64,000 nucleotides of DNA, from positions 992,001 through 1,056,000 of the forward strand of contig JACEFZ010021371.1 in NCBI GenBank assembly GCA_014155875.1, given 5' to 3'. Numbering within the stretch: the first letter of the stretch is position 1; the number at the start of each line of letters is the position of its first letter. This stretch comes from Cepaea nemoralis. Lineage: Eukaryota > Mollusca > Gastropoda > Stylommatophora > Helicidae. Below are positions 42,872 to 53,564 of the stretch, one piece after another. Below the pieces are notes generated by a model. It ran no database searches and was not told the DNA's origin. It worked only from the letters and a program-made list of their open reading frames with translations. Made by a program: the position numbers and the translations under genes.

Positions 42872-42893
42872 ACACACACAAACACAGACACAG

Positions 42894-42962
<69 letters not shown>
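42806..42962. repeat. (CA)n microsatellite
   Basis: A near-pure CA tract with a few ACAGACA interruptions. Confidence 0.95.
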
Positions 42963-42965
<3 letters not shown>

Positions 42966-43128
42966 GCTGGCGCGCGGTCAAGGGTTATGAAGTCAAAGGG
43001 AAGAATTCAATAAAAGTTGATAGAGGATAATTTTCTCAGATTTTCGCACGGAGAAAGACAAGTTTCCTAAAATGTCACCAAGGCGGAGCTGACCTTTACA
43101 TCTAGAGACGGTTTTTCACTTCCAACTA

Positions 43129-44327
43129 TTAGGAGCGTTCATTTGAAATCCGTCCGTGACGCATCGCGCGTAATTGCGTACGTTGAACATGATCATGTCA
43201 TAGTCATGGGGATAAGTACTGACCAATGAATAAAAGAGCACGTGCTTATCGTCCCGTGATGCATAGGTTCTGTTTCTGACCGTTGAGAAAATTGCTGGAT
43301 TGATCCAAAATCCGCCCAACGAATCTCAAAGAGCGGTGATTCAGTTTCTTTCATTTGAAGGATGTCGACCAGTGGACGGATGTTTCGGAAAGGACATCAG
43401 TTCACGACAGATATTCGACGGCCGGGTCAAGCACATATTGTTGCAACAGAAAAAAACCATCGCCAAAATTGATGCAGCAGTACAGATGAACCGTTGTCAA
43501 AGCATACGTTCGCTAGTGAAAGAATTTTATGTGTCAATTGGGACAATTCAAAAGGTCGTTCGTAAGAAACTGCAATATCGGAAGGTGTGTTCACAGTGGG
43601 TACCACGGTTGTTGACCGACCACCAAAAAGAGGCAGGCGATGAATCATGGTATTTTGAGCCGAGCAGCAAAAGAGAGAGCATACCATGGAAGCTTGCTGG
43701 ATCACCAAAAGCCACAAAGTTCAAGTTACAGGTTTCCGCTGGTAAAGTTATGCTGAGAGCAATTTTTTACCATGAGGGGCTATTGTTGGCCGACTTTAAA
43801 GAACCTGGTGTCAACATCAACTCTACCCACAACTTGGAAACACTAGACAAGCTGCAGAAAGCCATCAAGAATAAACGACCCGGCATGCTTTCTCGCGGTG
43901 TGATTTTGTTGCACGATAATGCTCGTCCGCATGTTACAAAGACTGTGCAGGAAGCATTAGCTTGAAAGAAGTGGGAAATTCTGTAACATCCAGCCTATAG
44001 TCCTGATTTGTCATCATGTGATTTTCATTTGTTCGGACCTCTAAAAAAGCTCTCAAGAGGCAACGATTTCACACAGAAGCAGACGTAATGAACGCGGTAA
44101 ACATTTGTTTCAGTGAGCAACCACAATCCTTTTTTGCGGACGGCATTCGTCGTCTACCTAAGCAATGGGATGCTTGCCTGAATGCCTACGGCGACTTCTT
44201 CTGACCAACCCATGGTGCATAATTCATTCAAAATGAATGCTTTTTTAAATTCTACTACACCTGTTAATATTTTTTTCATACTCTTGTAATAAAGCCATTG
44301 GAACGGGTTTCAAATGAACGACCCTAA
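43129..44327 (+). mobile_element. Mariner element, full length but inactive
   Basis: 1199 bp bounded by TA dinucleotides (43127-43128 and 44328-44329). The terminal inverted repeats are TTAGGAGCGTTCATTTGAAA on the left and TTAGGGTCGTTCATTTGAAA (reverse complement) on the right. The internal transposase is broken by stops, a frameshift and an internal deletion. Both termini could still be bound by a related transposase, so mobilisation in trans is possible in principle. Confidence 0.9.
43300..44204 (+). pseudogene. Mariner transposase (DD34D), inactivated
   Basis: Codes for a helix-turn-helix region (IGTIQKVVRKKLQYRKVCSQW), then the first catalytic D in AGDESWYF, the linker FEPSSKRESIPW, the second D in ILLHDNARPH and the third in YSPDLSSCDFHLF. 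The spacing between the second and third D is 34 residues, the mariner signature. In-frame TGA (about 43963) and TAA (about 43984) interrupt the frame. A single-base frameshift near 44045 must be crossed to reach the C-terminus (DACLNAYGDFF). Compared with the family, some residues before AGDESW appear deleted. Confidence 0.88.
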
Positions 44328-44329
44328 TA

Positions 44330-44510
44330 TATAAGGCCTGTAACACCCTCCTTTGTTCTGTCCTCCGACGGGATATGAACCCAGCTGCTCTAGATTTCTA
44401 GGTGAGGGTCGAAGCTCTAATGTATATTCCCTGGTCTCCACTAATACTTTTAATCATATCAATTCAATAATGCAGTTGTACATGTCAAAGTTACAAAAGA
44501 CATAACAACA
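44330..44510. other. Short unassigned stretch
   Basis: No gene recognised. It would be intronic if the exon at 44531-44737 is real. Confidence 0.3.
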
Positions 44511-44530
44511 ATAATGAGATCAGACCGTAC

Positions 44531-44737
44531 CAGGGTCAGGGCATTGCGGAGTGGAGGGCGCACATTCTCTGGTTTCGTTATTAATTATTCCGCCAACACA
44601 CATGGCACGACGCCACAAGTTCTTCTCACAGCGCAGGTACTCCCTGGGGCACGGATCTCTTCTAGTCAGACTGGCAACAGCATCGTCGGAACAACCAGTC
44701 CCACCTGGAGTCGGGGGTGTTGTGGTGCAGTCGACAC
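44531..44737 (-). CDS. Candidate host exon: chitin-binding type-2 (peritrophin-A-like) domain
   Basis: A 207-bp minus-strand stretch with a pyrimidine-rich acceptor ending TTGTGTAG just before it and a possible donor G|GTACGG after it. It is in phase 1 at both ends, like many shuffled extracellular exons. It encodes a six-cysteine module with spacing C-13-C-6-C-9-C-11-C-6-C (key parts GCSDDAV, PCPREYLRC, MCVGGIINNETREC, PQC). This fits the CBM14 pattern found in chitin-binding, mucin-like and shell-matrix proteins, which are secreted. It does not resemble any mobile-element protein here. The exact donor is uncertain, since the frame also meets a stop 9 bases later, so this could be a terminal exon. 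No other exon of the gene was found in the window. Confidence 0.6.
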
Positions 44738-44824
44738 CTACACAACATGGAGAAGCTTTCATTAGAACAGAATCTTGTGGACTGAAACAATTACATAACT
44801 CACTGTGAATTAAATGCTCCGCAC

Positions 44825-44930
44825 AACACACACACACAGACACACAGACACACACACACCACACACACACACACACGCATTCCCGCACATACACGCACGC
44901 ACACACACACACACACACACACGTGCACAT
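44825..44930. repeat. (CA)n microsatellite
   Basis: An imperfect CA tract. It lies in the would-be intron upstream of the chitin-binding exon on the minus strand. Confidence 0.95.
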
Positions 44931-44964
44931 ACATATATAAATTAATATGCACATACATGTCTAT

Positions 44965-44966
<2 letters not shown>

Positions 44967-45004
<38 letters not shown>
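44967..45004. repeat. (ATC)n microsatellite
   Basis: A trinucleotide run of about 12 units. Confidence 0.95.
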
Positions 45005-45006
<2 letters not shown>

Positions 45007-45204
45007 TGTCATGCCAGCTGGCGTAGGCGTTCATGTCTCTCGACATATCTCGATCTTTGGTGTTCTGGATCAACTCTGCTGCTGATATTCCTCCATGCCA
45101 CCGTCTCAATCCATTCAGCATCATTTCTCTTGGTCTGCCTCTCTTCTCCTCGATCTTTCCAGTCGTCATGATTGTTCTCCAATGCCTCTCTTCTCATCAC
45201 ATGA

Positions 45205-45350
45205 CCATACCTCTGAAGTTGGAGTGAGCTTGCCTGATGGAGAGGGACACTGTTAATAGGGAACGATAATCCACATGCAAAATTCTTCCCAGAACTACTA
45301 GAAGTAGTGTGTATGGTCTAAGCTTGAGTTTAAAGCCAGCGAGAGTAAAA
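45205..45350 (+). mobile_element. SINE family B, 3' part
   Basis: Contains GAGGGACACTGTTAATAGGG and CCACATGCAAAATTC, and ends in an A-rich tail after AGCCAGCGAGAG. The tRNA-like head is missing. Confidence 0.65.
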
Positions 45351-46374
45351 AAAAACAACAATCATATGACCAAAGAAAGCTGTTTGTCTCTTTCTTATTG
45401 TCTTATATAATGTTCTAGTTTCATTAGCCTCTTTCAGGCTATCGTCGTTAGTTACTCTCGCAGTCCAAAGAATTCGCAACATTCTTCTTAGGAACCACAT
45501 CTCTGTTGCTTCCACGTTCTTCCCAATTTGCTAATTTACATTCCAAGATTCACTGCCATACAGCAAACAGGTTCTATATAACACTTCAACATTCTCTTTC
45601 TTACATTCAAAGATAGTAACTTATTGCATAAGATACTTTTCATTTTCTGAAATGCCCTCTTAATCTCTGTTGTGCACCTTTCCTTCTGATGTTATAAATG
45701 TCGCAAGGTGATTAAAATTATCAGCATTGTTATGAATTTTCTCGTCTATTTTCATTTCACACTTTGGTGTCATATATTTCTTTGACACCACCATTGTTAC
45801 TGTTTTTCTTGATATTCAAGGAGAGTCCTTTTTTTGCACTCTCCGTTACTACAATGTCCAACAATTGTTGTAGATCTTTTGCATTATCCGCCACCAATAC
45901 TCTGGCATCTGCATAGCGTATATTGTTTATATTATAACCTCCGATTAGTATTCCTGGCATCTCTTTGATCTCTCTCATTATTACTTCGCTACAGAGGGAG
46001 AAGAGATCCGGTGACAAAATGCATCCCTGTCGTACTCCTAGCTTTATGTGTTCATAATTGCCCTCTTTATTTCCCATTTTAATTGTTTCTACATGGTTCC
46101 AGTAAATATTGTTTTATTATTCTGAGATCTGTCCCATCAATGTTGATATCTTAAATTTTAATCCTTTCATCATGTTTTACTTTATCAAATGCATTGTTAT
46201 AATCTATGAAGCACAAATATATGTCTTTCTGTGTCTGTATTGATCTTTCTATTAGTGTTCGTAATGTATATACTTCATTATTTGTACCCTTTCCTTCCAC
46301 AAATCCATACTGTTCTTCAGCAATTTCGATTTGTATTTTCTTTCTTGCATATGTATATATGAAGGGAGAAAAAA

Positions 46375-46412
46375 AAAAAACACACACACACACGCACGCA
46401 CGCATGCACACA
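46375..46412. repeat. A-run and (CA)n microsatellite
   Basis: An A tract of about 12 bases is followed by CACACA and GCACGCACGC. It interrupts the upstream end of the LINE. Confidence 0.9.
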
Positions 46413-46567
46413 TCGTGTAGCATATCCTGTAGAGAACGTGGTTGCAGTCGCAACCCGCCGGACAGTCTCAATATTTTCAGTTGATCTGACCCGTGTGTTT
46501 CCGTCTCCCAGGTGTCTGTAACGAATCAGCGCCAAGCAAGGCATGACGTATAGTTGGCTCTAACACC

Positions 46568-46860
46568 TTAGAGAGTCGCAGTAACGAAGTGAACACGCCG
46601 CCTATCTCGCGCTCCGAAGGTTATGGGTTCGAGTCAGGGCTACGACATTTGGTGCAATTTCCCCAGAAACTCCTGCGGGTCGTTGTTGGCGGTATGGAGT
46701 TCGTTCTTTGTGCGACACTTGCGGCAGACTCCTCTGCGGAAAAAGATGATCCATAAGGGATAAAACCGTGTGCAATGAAGTCGACCCTCGTGCCTTTTGG
46801 TCCTACCCAATGAGTGCACAACAGTGGGTTATGTGTCGTTTTACTTTTGACAGTTAGCGT
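46568..46860 (+). mobile_element. tRNA-derived SINE, family C
   Basis: The A-box-like part is GTAACGAAGTGAAC and the B box ATGGGTTCGAGTCAGG. The body includes ACTCCTGCGGGTCGTTG and GTGCAATGAAGTCGACCCT, which appears reversed at 53730-53988. A (minus) family B tail adjoins at 46868. Confidence 0.65.
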
Positions 46861-46867
46861 ATTATGA

Positions 46868-46978
46868 TTTTATGCGCTCGCCGGCTTTGACCTCAAGAGT
46901 AGTCCATATACACTATTTTATAGTAGTGATGGACTGAATTTTGCATGTGGATTAGCTGTCTCTTTATAATCCAACAAC
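46868..46978 (-). mobile_element. SINE family B, 3' part (minus)
   Basis: The reverse complement of the family B tail: on the minus strand CACATGCAAAATTCAGTCCA is followed by CACTACTATAAAATAG. Confidence 0.6.
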
Positions 46979-47224
46979 AGATGTGGCATGTAGTAATTTG
47001 TTTTTTATGGAATTAACGAAAAGAATGAACAGTTGTGTGACCAACCTAGCTGAACTCCCCCCCCCCCCCCCTACACACACACACACACACACAATCTGCG
47101 TATTTTCTTCAGGGAACAATTATTCCATTATTGTTTCTTCTAAACAGGAGGTCAAACGGTACACGCATGTCGTGATCGTAATTTGCACCCCCCTCCGTCC
47201 CCACCACCATCCCAATATATTATG

Positions 47225-47525
47225 ATGTGGTGGGAAACGAGTAGGCGGACAGAATGGTTTGGTCTGCACATTTGGTGGGGTATTGATGTATGATAAGGCA
47301 GATGTGTTCGGGGCCCTGTGAGATCATGTGTATAGTGCAACACAACAGGTCAATCATCACGGATTGGAAAGAATAATGCTGCAGGGAGTGACCACTCAGG
47401 ACTCCGATAAAATGCCAGACGGACACATAATCAGCCTGCTACTGGTATCATTAATATTGGTACTCTTTGCTGGCTGTTGAAGATTAGGATGGAGCACGCA
47501 TGTGAATGTCCCGAGTGATGTGACT
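47225..47525 (+). mobile_element. LINE 3' fragment, RNase H family (plus)
   Basis: The reverse complement of this stretch aligns with 5500-5780: the AGGCGGACAGAATGG segment, GGTATTGATGTATGATAAGG and the GGTACTCTTTGCTGGCTGTT end. It would be the RNase H C-terminus and 3' UTR of that family. It has no intact frame. Confidence 0.6.
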
Positions 47526-47604
47526 CAACTCATGTCCCTTAAATATGACCACACTATTTCAATTAGAAAAAAAAAAAACCATAATGCTGTTTCTGAGCAA
47601 GGTT

Positions 47605-48565
47605 TCTTCAACTATCGAAACAGGTAGACATGTAAGTATTTTTTTCTTCTTGTTCAACTATCGAACCAGGCAGACATGTCGATATTTTCTTCTTCTTGTT
47701 CAACTATCGAACCAGGTAGACATGTAAGTATTTTCTTCTTCTTGTTCAACTATCGAACCAGACAGACTGTCAGTATTTTCTTCTTCTTGTTCAGCTATCA
47801 AACCAGGTAGACATGTCAGTATTTTCTTCTTCTTGTTCAACTATCGAACCATGTAGACATGTCAGTATTTTCTTCTTCTTGTTCAACTATCGAACCAGGC
47901 AGACATGTAAGTATTTTCTTCTTCTTGTTCAACTATCGAACCAGGCAGACATGTCAGTATTTTCTTCTTCTTGTTCAACTATCGAACCAGACAGACTGTC
48001 AGTATTTTCTTCTTCTTGTTCAACTATCAAACCAGGTAGACATGTCAGCACTTTCTTCTTCTTGTTCAACTATCGAACCAGGTAGACATGTAAGTATTTT
48101 CTTCTTCTTGTTCAACTATCGAACCAGGTAGACATGTATTTTCTTCTTCTTGTTCAACTATCGAACCAGACAGACTGTCAGTATTTTCTTCTTCTTGTTC
48201 AACTATCAAACCAGGTAGACATGTAAGTATTTTCTTCTTCTTGTTCAACTATCGAACCAGGTAGACATGTCAGTATTTTCTTCTTCTTGTTCAACTATCG
48301 AACCAGACAGACTGTCAGTATTTTCTTCTTCTTGTTCAACTATCGAACCATGTAGACATGTCAGTATTTTCTTCTTCTTGTTCAACTATCGAACCAGGCA
48401 GACATATCAGTATTTTCTTCTTCTTGTTCAACTATCGAACCATGTAGACATATCAGTATTTTCTTCTTCTTGTTCAATTATCAAACCAGGTAGGCATGTC
48501 AGTATTTCCTTCTTCTTGTTTAACTATCGAAACAGGTAGACATGCCAGTATTTTATTCTTCTTGT
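47605..48565 (+). repeat. 46-bp minisatellite
   Basis: About 20 tandem units of GACATGTCAGTATTTTCTTC plus TTCTTGTTCAACTATCGAACCAGGTA-type sequence (unit length 45-47). Variants include a GACAGACTGTCAG start. Open frames of period 15-16 residues run through it, but nothing suggests a gene. Confidence 0.92.
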
Positions 48566-48666
48566 TCACTGTATTCTAAGAATTTCTCTCTAGCATTTAA
48601 ATGCCTCGATTTTCGTCCTTTATGGGTTCGAAATGCTCTGTGATTCACACTCGGTTGTTCCCCCAG

Positions 48667-48896
48667 GGCAAATACGTGTTCTCACATTGCTTACTTTTTT
48701 GTTGTGCTGGCATTATGCATTGGCTCTTTATGTAAGTGAAAGCAGCACCCTCTCGAGGTGGGACTATAAGAATGCAGACCGGACAATGTACAAACATCGG
48801 ACCAGCATACTGGCTAGAAATTACAAATTTGTAAGTGCAAAGGAGTGGAAAGTACCTTACTCCAAGACAATCTTCATAACACAGAAGAATGCATAA
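48667..48896 (+). CDS. Possible small secreted-protein exon (low confidence)
   Basis: An open stretch starts after a good-looking acceptor (TTGTTCCCCCAG). The start codes for a hydrophobic segment (VLTLLTFLLCWHYALAL) that could be a signal peptide, then a Lys/Tyr-rich tail to a stop at 48896. Two perfect GTAAGT donor sites lie inside it (48732 and about 48832), which could mean shorter exons. I recognise no domain and no match to mobile elements. An ATG-initiated version would start at 48633. Confidence 0.25.
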
Positions 48897-48899
48897 AAG

Positions 48900-49185
48900 G
48901 TACAGTTACCAAAGGTACAGATGTGTATATATACAGATCATAGTATACAGATAAATGTGCATGATAAGCGTTCATAGGATGGTTTTAGAATATGATGGAT
49001 AAATTTGAATTCATACGAAATTGAGGGATAGCATTTTAAGATGTCAGCGGAGTGCGGTTCAGGTTCTGCAGGAAATCTCCCAGAAATTGTAAGAAAACTT
49101 ATCAATTTTAGCAGTGCATTAATTCACAACATCACAGTTGGTACATTGGACATACGGGTGTTACCTTAACCTTTCTTCACGGATC
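48900..49185. other. Unassigned stretch
   Basis: No supported feature. Confidence 0.3.
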
Positions 49186-49189
49186 GTTT

Positions 49190-50592
49190 TCAACAAAACC
49201 AAGATGAAGCAGCCCAGTTTACCAAAGACCTCTACACAGAGGAAACAACAACAACGGAGGACGTCACCGGCAATATACTGCTAAAACAGACAAACGTGGG
49301 TGAAGCCAACCTGTAGGCACTACCAACAGATAAGATATTGAGCATGCTGGAAACCGAGCTGGAAAGAAACAGCATCTACCAACTGCGCAAGACTCCTGAT
49401 GGAGTAGTGGTCTCCATCAACAAAAACCTATAGACCACAGCACTTATGCAGAAGATTTCACAAGAAGAGAAGGCCGACATCAAGCATCATAGTAGAAGCC
49501 ACCCGACACCGCATGATGAAACGATGGGCCATTAAACGAGTCAAGATCTCACCAACGACCAGATCAGGGAGATGCTGACGAGAGAGAACATGAAACTCAA
49601 GATCACCAGCGCTGAGAGGATCATCGGCAAAAATAACATCCCTTCCACAGTAATCATAGTAACATCGGAGGACCGAGTTATCCCTCAAATCATTAGAGGG
49701 GACAAAAAAGATCAAGCTCCAGAGCACTACATAACCGCGAATGCTGCAGTGCTTTAAGTGCCAGAAATTTTGGCACACCTGTGCCACCTGCAAGAGTGAA
49801 GTGGAGGTATGTAGATACTGCTTTGGACCCCATTCATACAGCCAGTGCGAGCTAGCAAAGATCGACAAGGACTTCAGGAGGTCTAACTCTATCAGAAAGT
49901 GCGCCAACTGCCTCAGAAACCACGGCGCCAGGTACCTCGGCTGCCCATGCCACCAAGACAGCAAGGAAGCCATGAAGATCGCCATCAAATCCAACCTACC
50001 ATATAAAGAGGCCAGGATGCAGCACGGGGCGACCAATCGACTTAAAAAAAAAGTGACAAAGCGCAACTGGGAGGCCAACTGAAGGACCTGAGATCACAGT
50101 TCAAAAGCATGGAGAAAGAAAAAGACAAGACACAAGAAACACAGATAACGGCAGTTCAGCTCATCCTGGACGAACTGAAACAAGTTCAACAGAAGACTGA
50201 GCAGGATGTCGCTCGAATGACTGCTATAAAGGCCGAGACAGACGAAACTCTATCAAAAATTCAAGAAAAGGGAGAAAAGACAGAAGAAACTCTTAAACAG
50301 ATCCAAGAAGAAAGAGAACAAATAGAACTGCTCAAGTCACAGAATGAAACATCCGAACCAGAAAATGCAAAGACCCAGACATAAGAAGAAGCAACAGAAG
50401 AAGAAGTAGAAGTGGAGGAAGAAGGCTACCCACACCAAGACCAAGTGTGCTGGGCGGTCATGAATCGGTATCGCTCTCCACCAAGATCGAACTATCGAGA
50501 CGACACACGAAATCAGAGAAGATCGAGAAGATTCGAAGACAACCCAAGACGCGGAAGTAGGCAGAACACCAGGAGAGACGACTACCGGTAAT
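49190..50592 (+). pseudogene. LINE ORF1 (zinc-knuckle gag-like protein)
   Basis: An RNA-binding ORF1 readable with a few stops. Three zinc knuckles appear in the frame 49741-50082: CFKCQKFWHTCATC, CRYCFGPHSYSQC and CANCLRNHGARYLGC. A coiled-coil region of about 90 residues (50109-50384, rich in Glu, Lys and Gln) is followed by an Arg-rich end. Such proteins coat LINE RNA in the cytoplasm and assist target-site priming. Stops at about 49315 and 49431 and a frameshift near 50080 break it. Confidence 0.7.
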
Positions 50593-50889
50593 CATCCCTG
50601 AAGGAAACAGCACCATAAGACGGGGTGGGTACACAATTACTCTAGGCCTGAACAAGTGCTCGACTCTGTTCAGACATGAAAAAACACAACACGAAAGTAA
50701 CGAACACAATCAACCAATCAGAAGCCAGGAAGCCAAAAACAAGCAGCCCAGTCTACGAAAGACTTAATACAAGCTATACCATAAAGGTCCCAAATACAAC
50801 GATATCGATACAGTCGATGGTTGAACGGGGCCATTCGTCTCAAAAGTTGGAATTGGAATTGAAAAAAAAAGGACGCAAGCACCGAGAGC

Positions 50890-51595
50890 GTGTAGATATA
50901 CGAAAATGCTAACACAAGCAGAAAAGTTCGCCAGCATGCCAGACCACCATATGAAGAATACATGTGAAAACCTAGCTATAGGGCGGTTGGAAAGAAGCAG
51001 ATTTGTCCACCAGACCAAACGACTCTTCAAACAAATCACATAGCTACTAACAATTGGTAACTCCATGGAAACTACCTTAGAAACAACTCCACGGAGAGAG
51101 GGACATAGATTATTCCTACAAATCCAGACACAATTGAAGGGGATAATGGACAAGAAAGAGCAGAACAATGTACAATGCAGAACAACCACCCTCCGTTTTC
51201 TTGATGAAAAATATCAACAGGACCTTTCGATCCTAGTCTATACATATGGGACAGCACAAAATGTTGTTCCAAATGGAGGAGTGGAAGTGTACATAGAATA
51301 CCCAAAACAATATAAGAGACACGGCCAGAAAACCAACAGGAACGTATTACCTATGATACAGATCCAGGCAAACGAGATAGCAACAGAGAAATTACTGAAC
51401 ACCAATCATGGCACACAACCTGTGGTGCTCTTGACAGATGCAAAATCAATACGTGAGGCCTTCCAGTCTGGGAAGTCTCCAATACTAAGGACACTACTAT
51501 TTAAACTAGGCAGTCAGCGAAACGTCACCATACAGTCGATACCATCTTACTGTGGAGTTCCTGGAAATGAGAGAGCTGATGAACTACCCAACAAC
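50890..51595 (+). pseudogene. LINE connection region and RNase H domain
   Basis: Upstream is a helical basic region (GRLERSRFVHQTKRLFK). The RNase H frame then shows LVYTYGTAQNVVPNGG (equivalent to VYTDGS; the catalytic D is replaced by Y), LLTDAKSI (third acidic motif) and IPSYCGVPGNERADEL (H replaced by Y, final D kept). Loss of the first aspartate means no RNase H activity. The frame is cut by the SINE at 51596. Confidence 0.7.
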
Positions 51596-52010
51596 TACTC
51601 AGAGGGGGCTGAGTGGTCTCGAGGTATGGTGTCCGCCTCGAGTGCTGGAGGTCCCGGGTTCAGGCCCCGGTGAGGACCAGGATTTATTTAAAAATTCCAC
51701 CGGGACTTCCAGTAATTTCCCCTGGTCTCTGGGTAGTGAGGTCGGACGCCCGTGTGTATTGTTGCGCACGTACAAAATCCCTTGGCAGTTGGAAATCGAA
51801 AAAGAGTAGCCTAACGGAGCTGCCCGGGCAAAATTTCGAGTTAAAAATCTACCCAAAGCATTTCAGGATCCTCGCCGATGCAACGGAGTTCGTGCATTAA
51901 GCTGAGTTTCTCCAAACTCAGGTTTGAGTTAGGAGAAAAACGGAGCACTTATGGGTTAAACCGTGTGCCGTGATGTTGATCCAACGACTAAAACTAAAAA
52001 ACTAAAAACT
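51596..52010 (+). mobile_element. tRNA-derived SINE, family C, long
   Basis: The A box is GGCTGAGTGGTCTCGAGG and the B box CCCGGGTTCAGGCCCC. A body of about 330 bases follows, ending GTGCCGTGATGTTGATCC and an ACTAAAAACT-type tail. The last part recurs at 42770-42805. Confidence 0.75.
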
Positions 52011-52390
52011 ACACAAAGAAGGAGCATGAGAAGAACAACCTGTTGCAAAATGCAGCGAATACCATGGATAAACAGAAAACAGAATCCGACAATCCTACAA
52101 GAAACAAAGGAAAACGGTAACTTGATTAGATCAATTAGACGTAAACAGTCAAGCTTGTTTGGACACATAATGAAAAGAAATTACCTTGAAAACTCATGAC
52201 AACTGGCACACTTGATGGGGAAAAAGCAAGAGGAACACAAAGAAATGAAAACCCCGATGGTTGGTCACAAGACCATAGACAAGAACATAAACCTGATCCA
52301 AGGCAAGAACACAGACCAGATGCAAGATTGATGATGGTGTGAGCTGGCGAACCAGGGCCGTCGTGTCTGTCGACATGACACATGATGATG
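52011..52390 (+). pseudogene. LINE C-terminal fragment (RTE-like)
   Basis: Encodes MQRIPWINRKQNPTILQET, SSLFGHIMKRNYLENS and, after a stop and frameshift, a tail ending in CRHDT. It corresponds to residues 190-297 of the frame at 41649-42542. Confidence 0.65.
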
Positions 52391-52800
52391 TTGACAAAGT
52401 GTCGAGGATGGTTTCTGGGTTAATGTTGAAAATGTGTCGCTACGTTTGACTACCCTACGCCTCTATTTCTCAGAATGTGAGGTGAGTACTCACTTTCCTA
52501 TATAAGACAGTTCACCCAGTTTATAAACAAAACAAGTGCTTTAAGCACATAGGGCATATATTGCTAGACCAGTCGGTACTCAGCTGGCGATATGGTCAGT
52601 ATCACTCCCACCGCATTTACTTGGAAAGAATGTCCTGGTATCCATTTTAAGCTAGGTCAATCTTGGATTCCAGGTCAATAATAATAATTTAAAAAATCCA
52701 CCTCGATGCGGATACACATGCATAACCACCAGACCAGCATGCTTATCCAGTTCGGCAGCACGTCTCCCTGTCTCAGTACATATTTCTATTTAATATATCT
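52391..52800. other. Unassigned stretch
   Basis: No supported feature. Confidence 0.3.
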
Positions 52801-52804
52801 CCCA

Positions 52805-53040
52805 CCTAAAACTTATTATATACTGTAGGCATACAATTGGCCCTTCTTATACTCTTGTAAAACGCTTTCTTAAATTCTGCACAACAAGCATACATTTTTT
52901 TGTCTGAAACGTGTACAGCATACTTTTTACAGTAATGATTCTTATACAAAATTAAGCTCTCTGATTCCAGCGCCATTACGAAAACCAAGCTGTTTCTTTT
53001 TTTATTTGTAACTCATAATGTACCGACAAACTCGCCATAC
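52805..53040 (-). pseudogene. LINE reverse transcriptase scrap
   Basis: Minus-strand translation gives QLGFRNGAGIRELNF in one frame and KKMYACCAEFKKAF in another. These correspond to the finger motif and the palm motif (YACFVDFKKAFD) of non-LTR reverse transcriptases. Frameshifted and very short. Confidence 0.55.
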
Positions 53041-53415
53041 GTTAAGTGTTTACTCAATCTGTGATATGCTTCTCTCAAAGGTATGTTCCTGCCAACTGTT
53101 GCACAAAACCGCTATATCCAGTTGTTACTTGAACTCATTCTGTCCAACTGTTATTTGAAATCTTTCATACCCAAACGTACTTTACTTTAAGTAACATCTT
53201 GAGACAGAGCGAGATAAGGTAGCACATGCCTAGGACAGCAAGAGTTAAGGGAGTTGTTGATTGTCGCGTAATCAAGGGAAATGAGCTGATTTATGTACGT
53301 CATTCATTTTAAAACGACATCAATGAGATTCCTTGTTATAACTGGAAGACCGAAGAGACAGATAAGATGATAGCGACAAAAGTTGCTGTTTGAGAGACCG
53401 GTCTTGTAATTACTT
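53041..53415. other. Unassigned stretch
   Basis: No supported feature. Confidence 0.3.
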
Positions 53416-53419
53416 AGCC

Positions 53420-53515
53420 AGTCTCACATCGACTCCCCTTGGTGGCCTCTAACGACATGCTTGGTAGTGACTGTGTTGCTGTTCTTTGCTTCCATTGTGG
53501 ACTTCGGTAAGACAC
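53420..53515 (+). repeat. Fragment of the (CTAA)-tailed retroposon family
   Basis: GGTGGCCTCTAACGACATGC and GTGTTGCTGTTCTTTGCTTC match 40306-40360 with a few changes. Confidence 0.55.
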
Positions 53516-53564
53516 AGGTCATGGTTAGGGTGTTTCAAGATTTTAATTACGAAAAGATTTGGTC

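Larger units (their letters stand above)
45005..46460 (-). mobile_element. Decayed LINE (RTE-like), minus strand
   Basis: Reading the minus strand from the right: EQYGFVEGKGTNNEVYTLRTL and FIDYNNAFDKVKH (palm motif), then LGVRQGCILSPDLFSLCSE, then IRYADARVLVADN, where the second catalytic Asp of YADD is Ala. MWFLRRMLRILWTARVTNDD follows, and finally a C-terminal part at 45200-45009. A family B SINE (45205-45350) interrupts the C-terminal region. Frameshifts and the changed catalytic box make it inactive. It belongs to the same family as 41545-42545. Confidence 0.75.
49190..51595 (+). mobile_element. LINE with ORF1 and RNase H but endonuclease and RT deleted
   Basis: ORF1 (about 49190-50590) is followed directly by the connection region and RNase H (about 50890-51595). 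The roughly 2.5 kb that should encode the endonuclease and reverse transcriptase are absent. The order and motifs fit a Jockey/I-type LINE. A family C SINE interrupts or ends it at 51596. Confidence 0.7.

Noticed and set aside
43300..43965. An active mariner transposase
   Set aside because: In-frame stops follow at about 43963 and 43984, a frameshift follows near 44045, and residues before the first catalytic Asp appear deleted.
37985..48565. CRISPR-like arrays (31-bp and 46-bp tandem repeats)
   Set aside because: The units are contiguous, without unique spacers, and the sequence context is eukaryotic. They are minisatellites.
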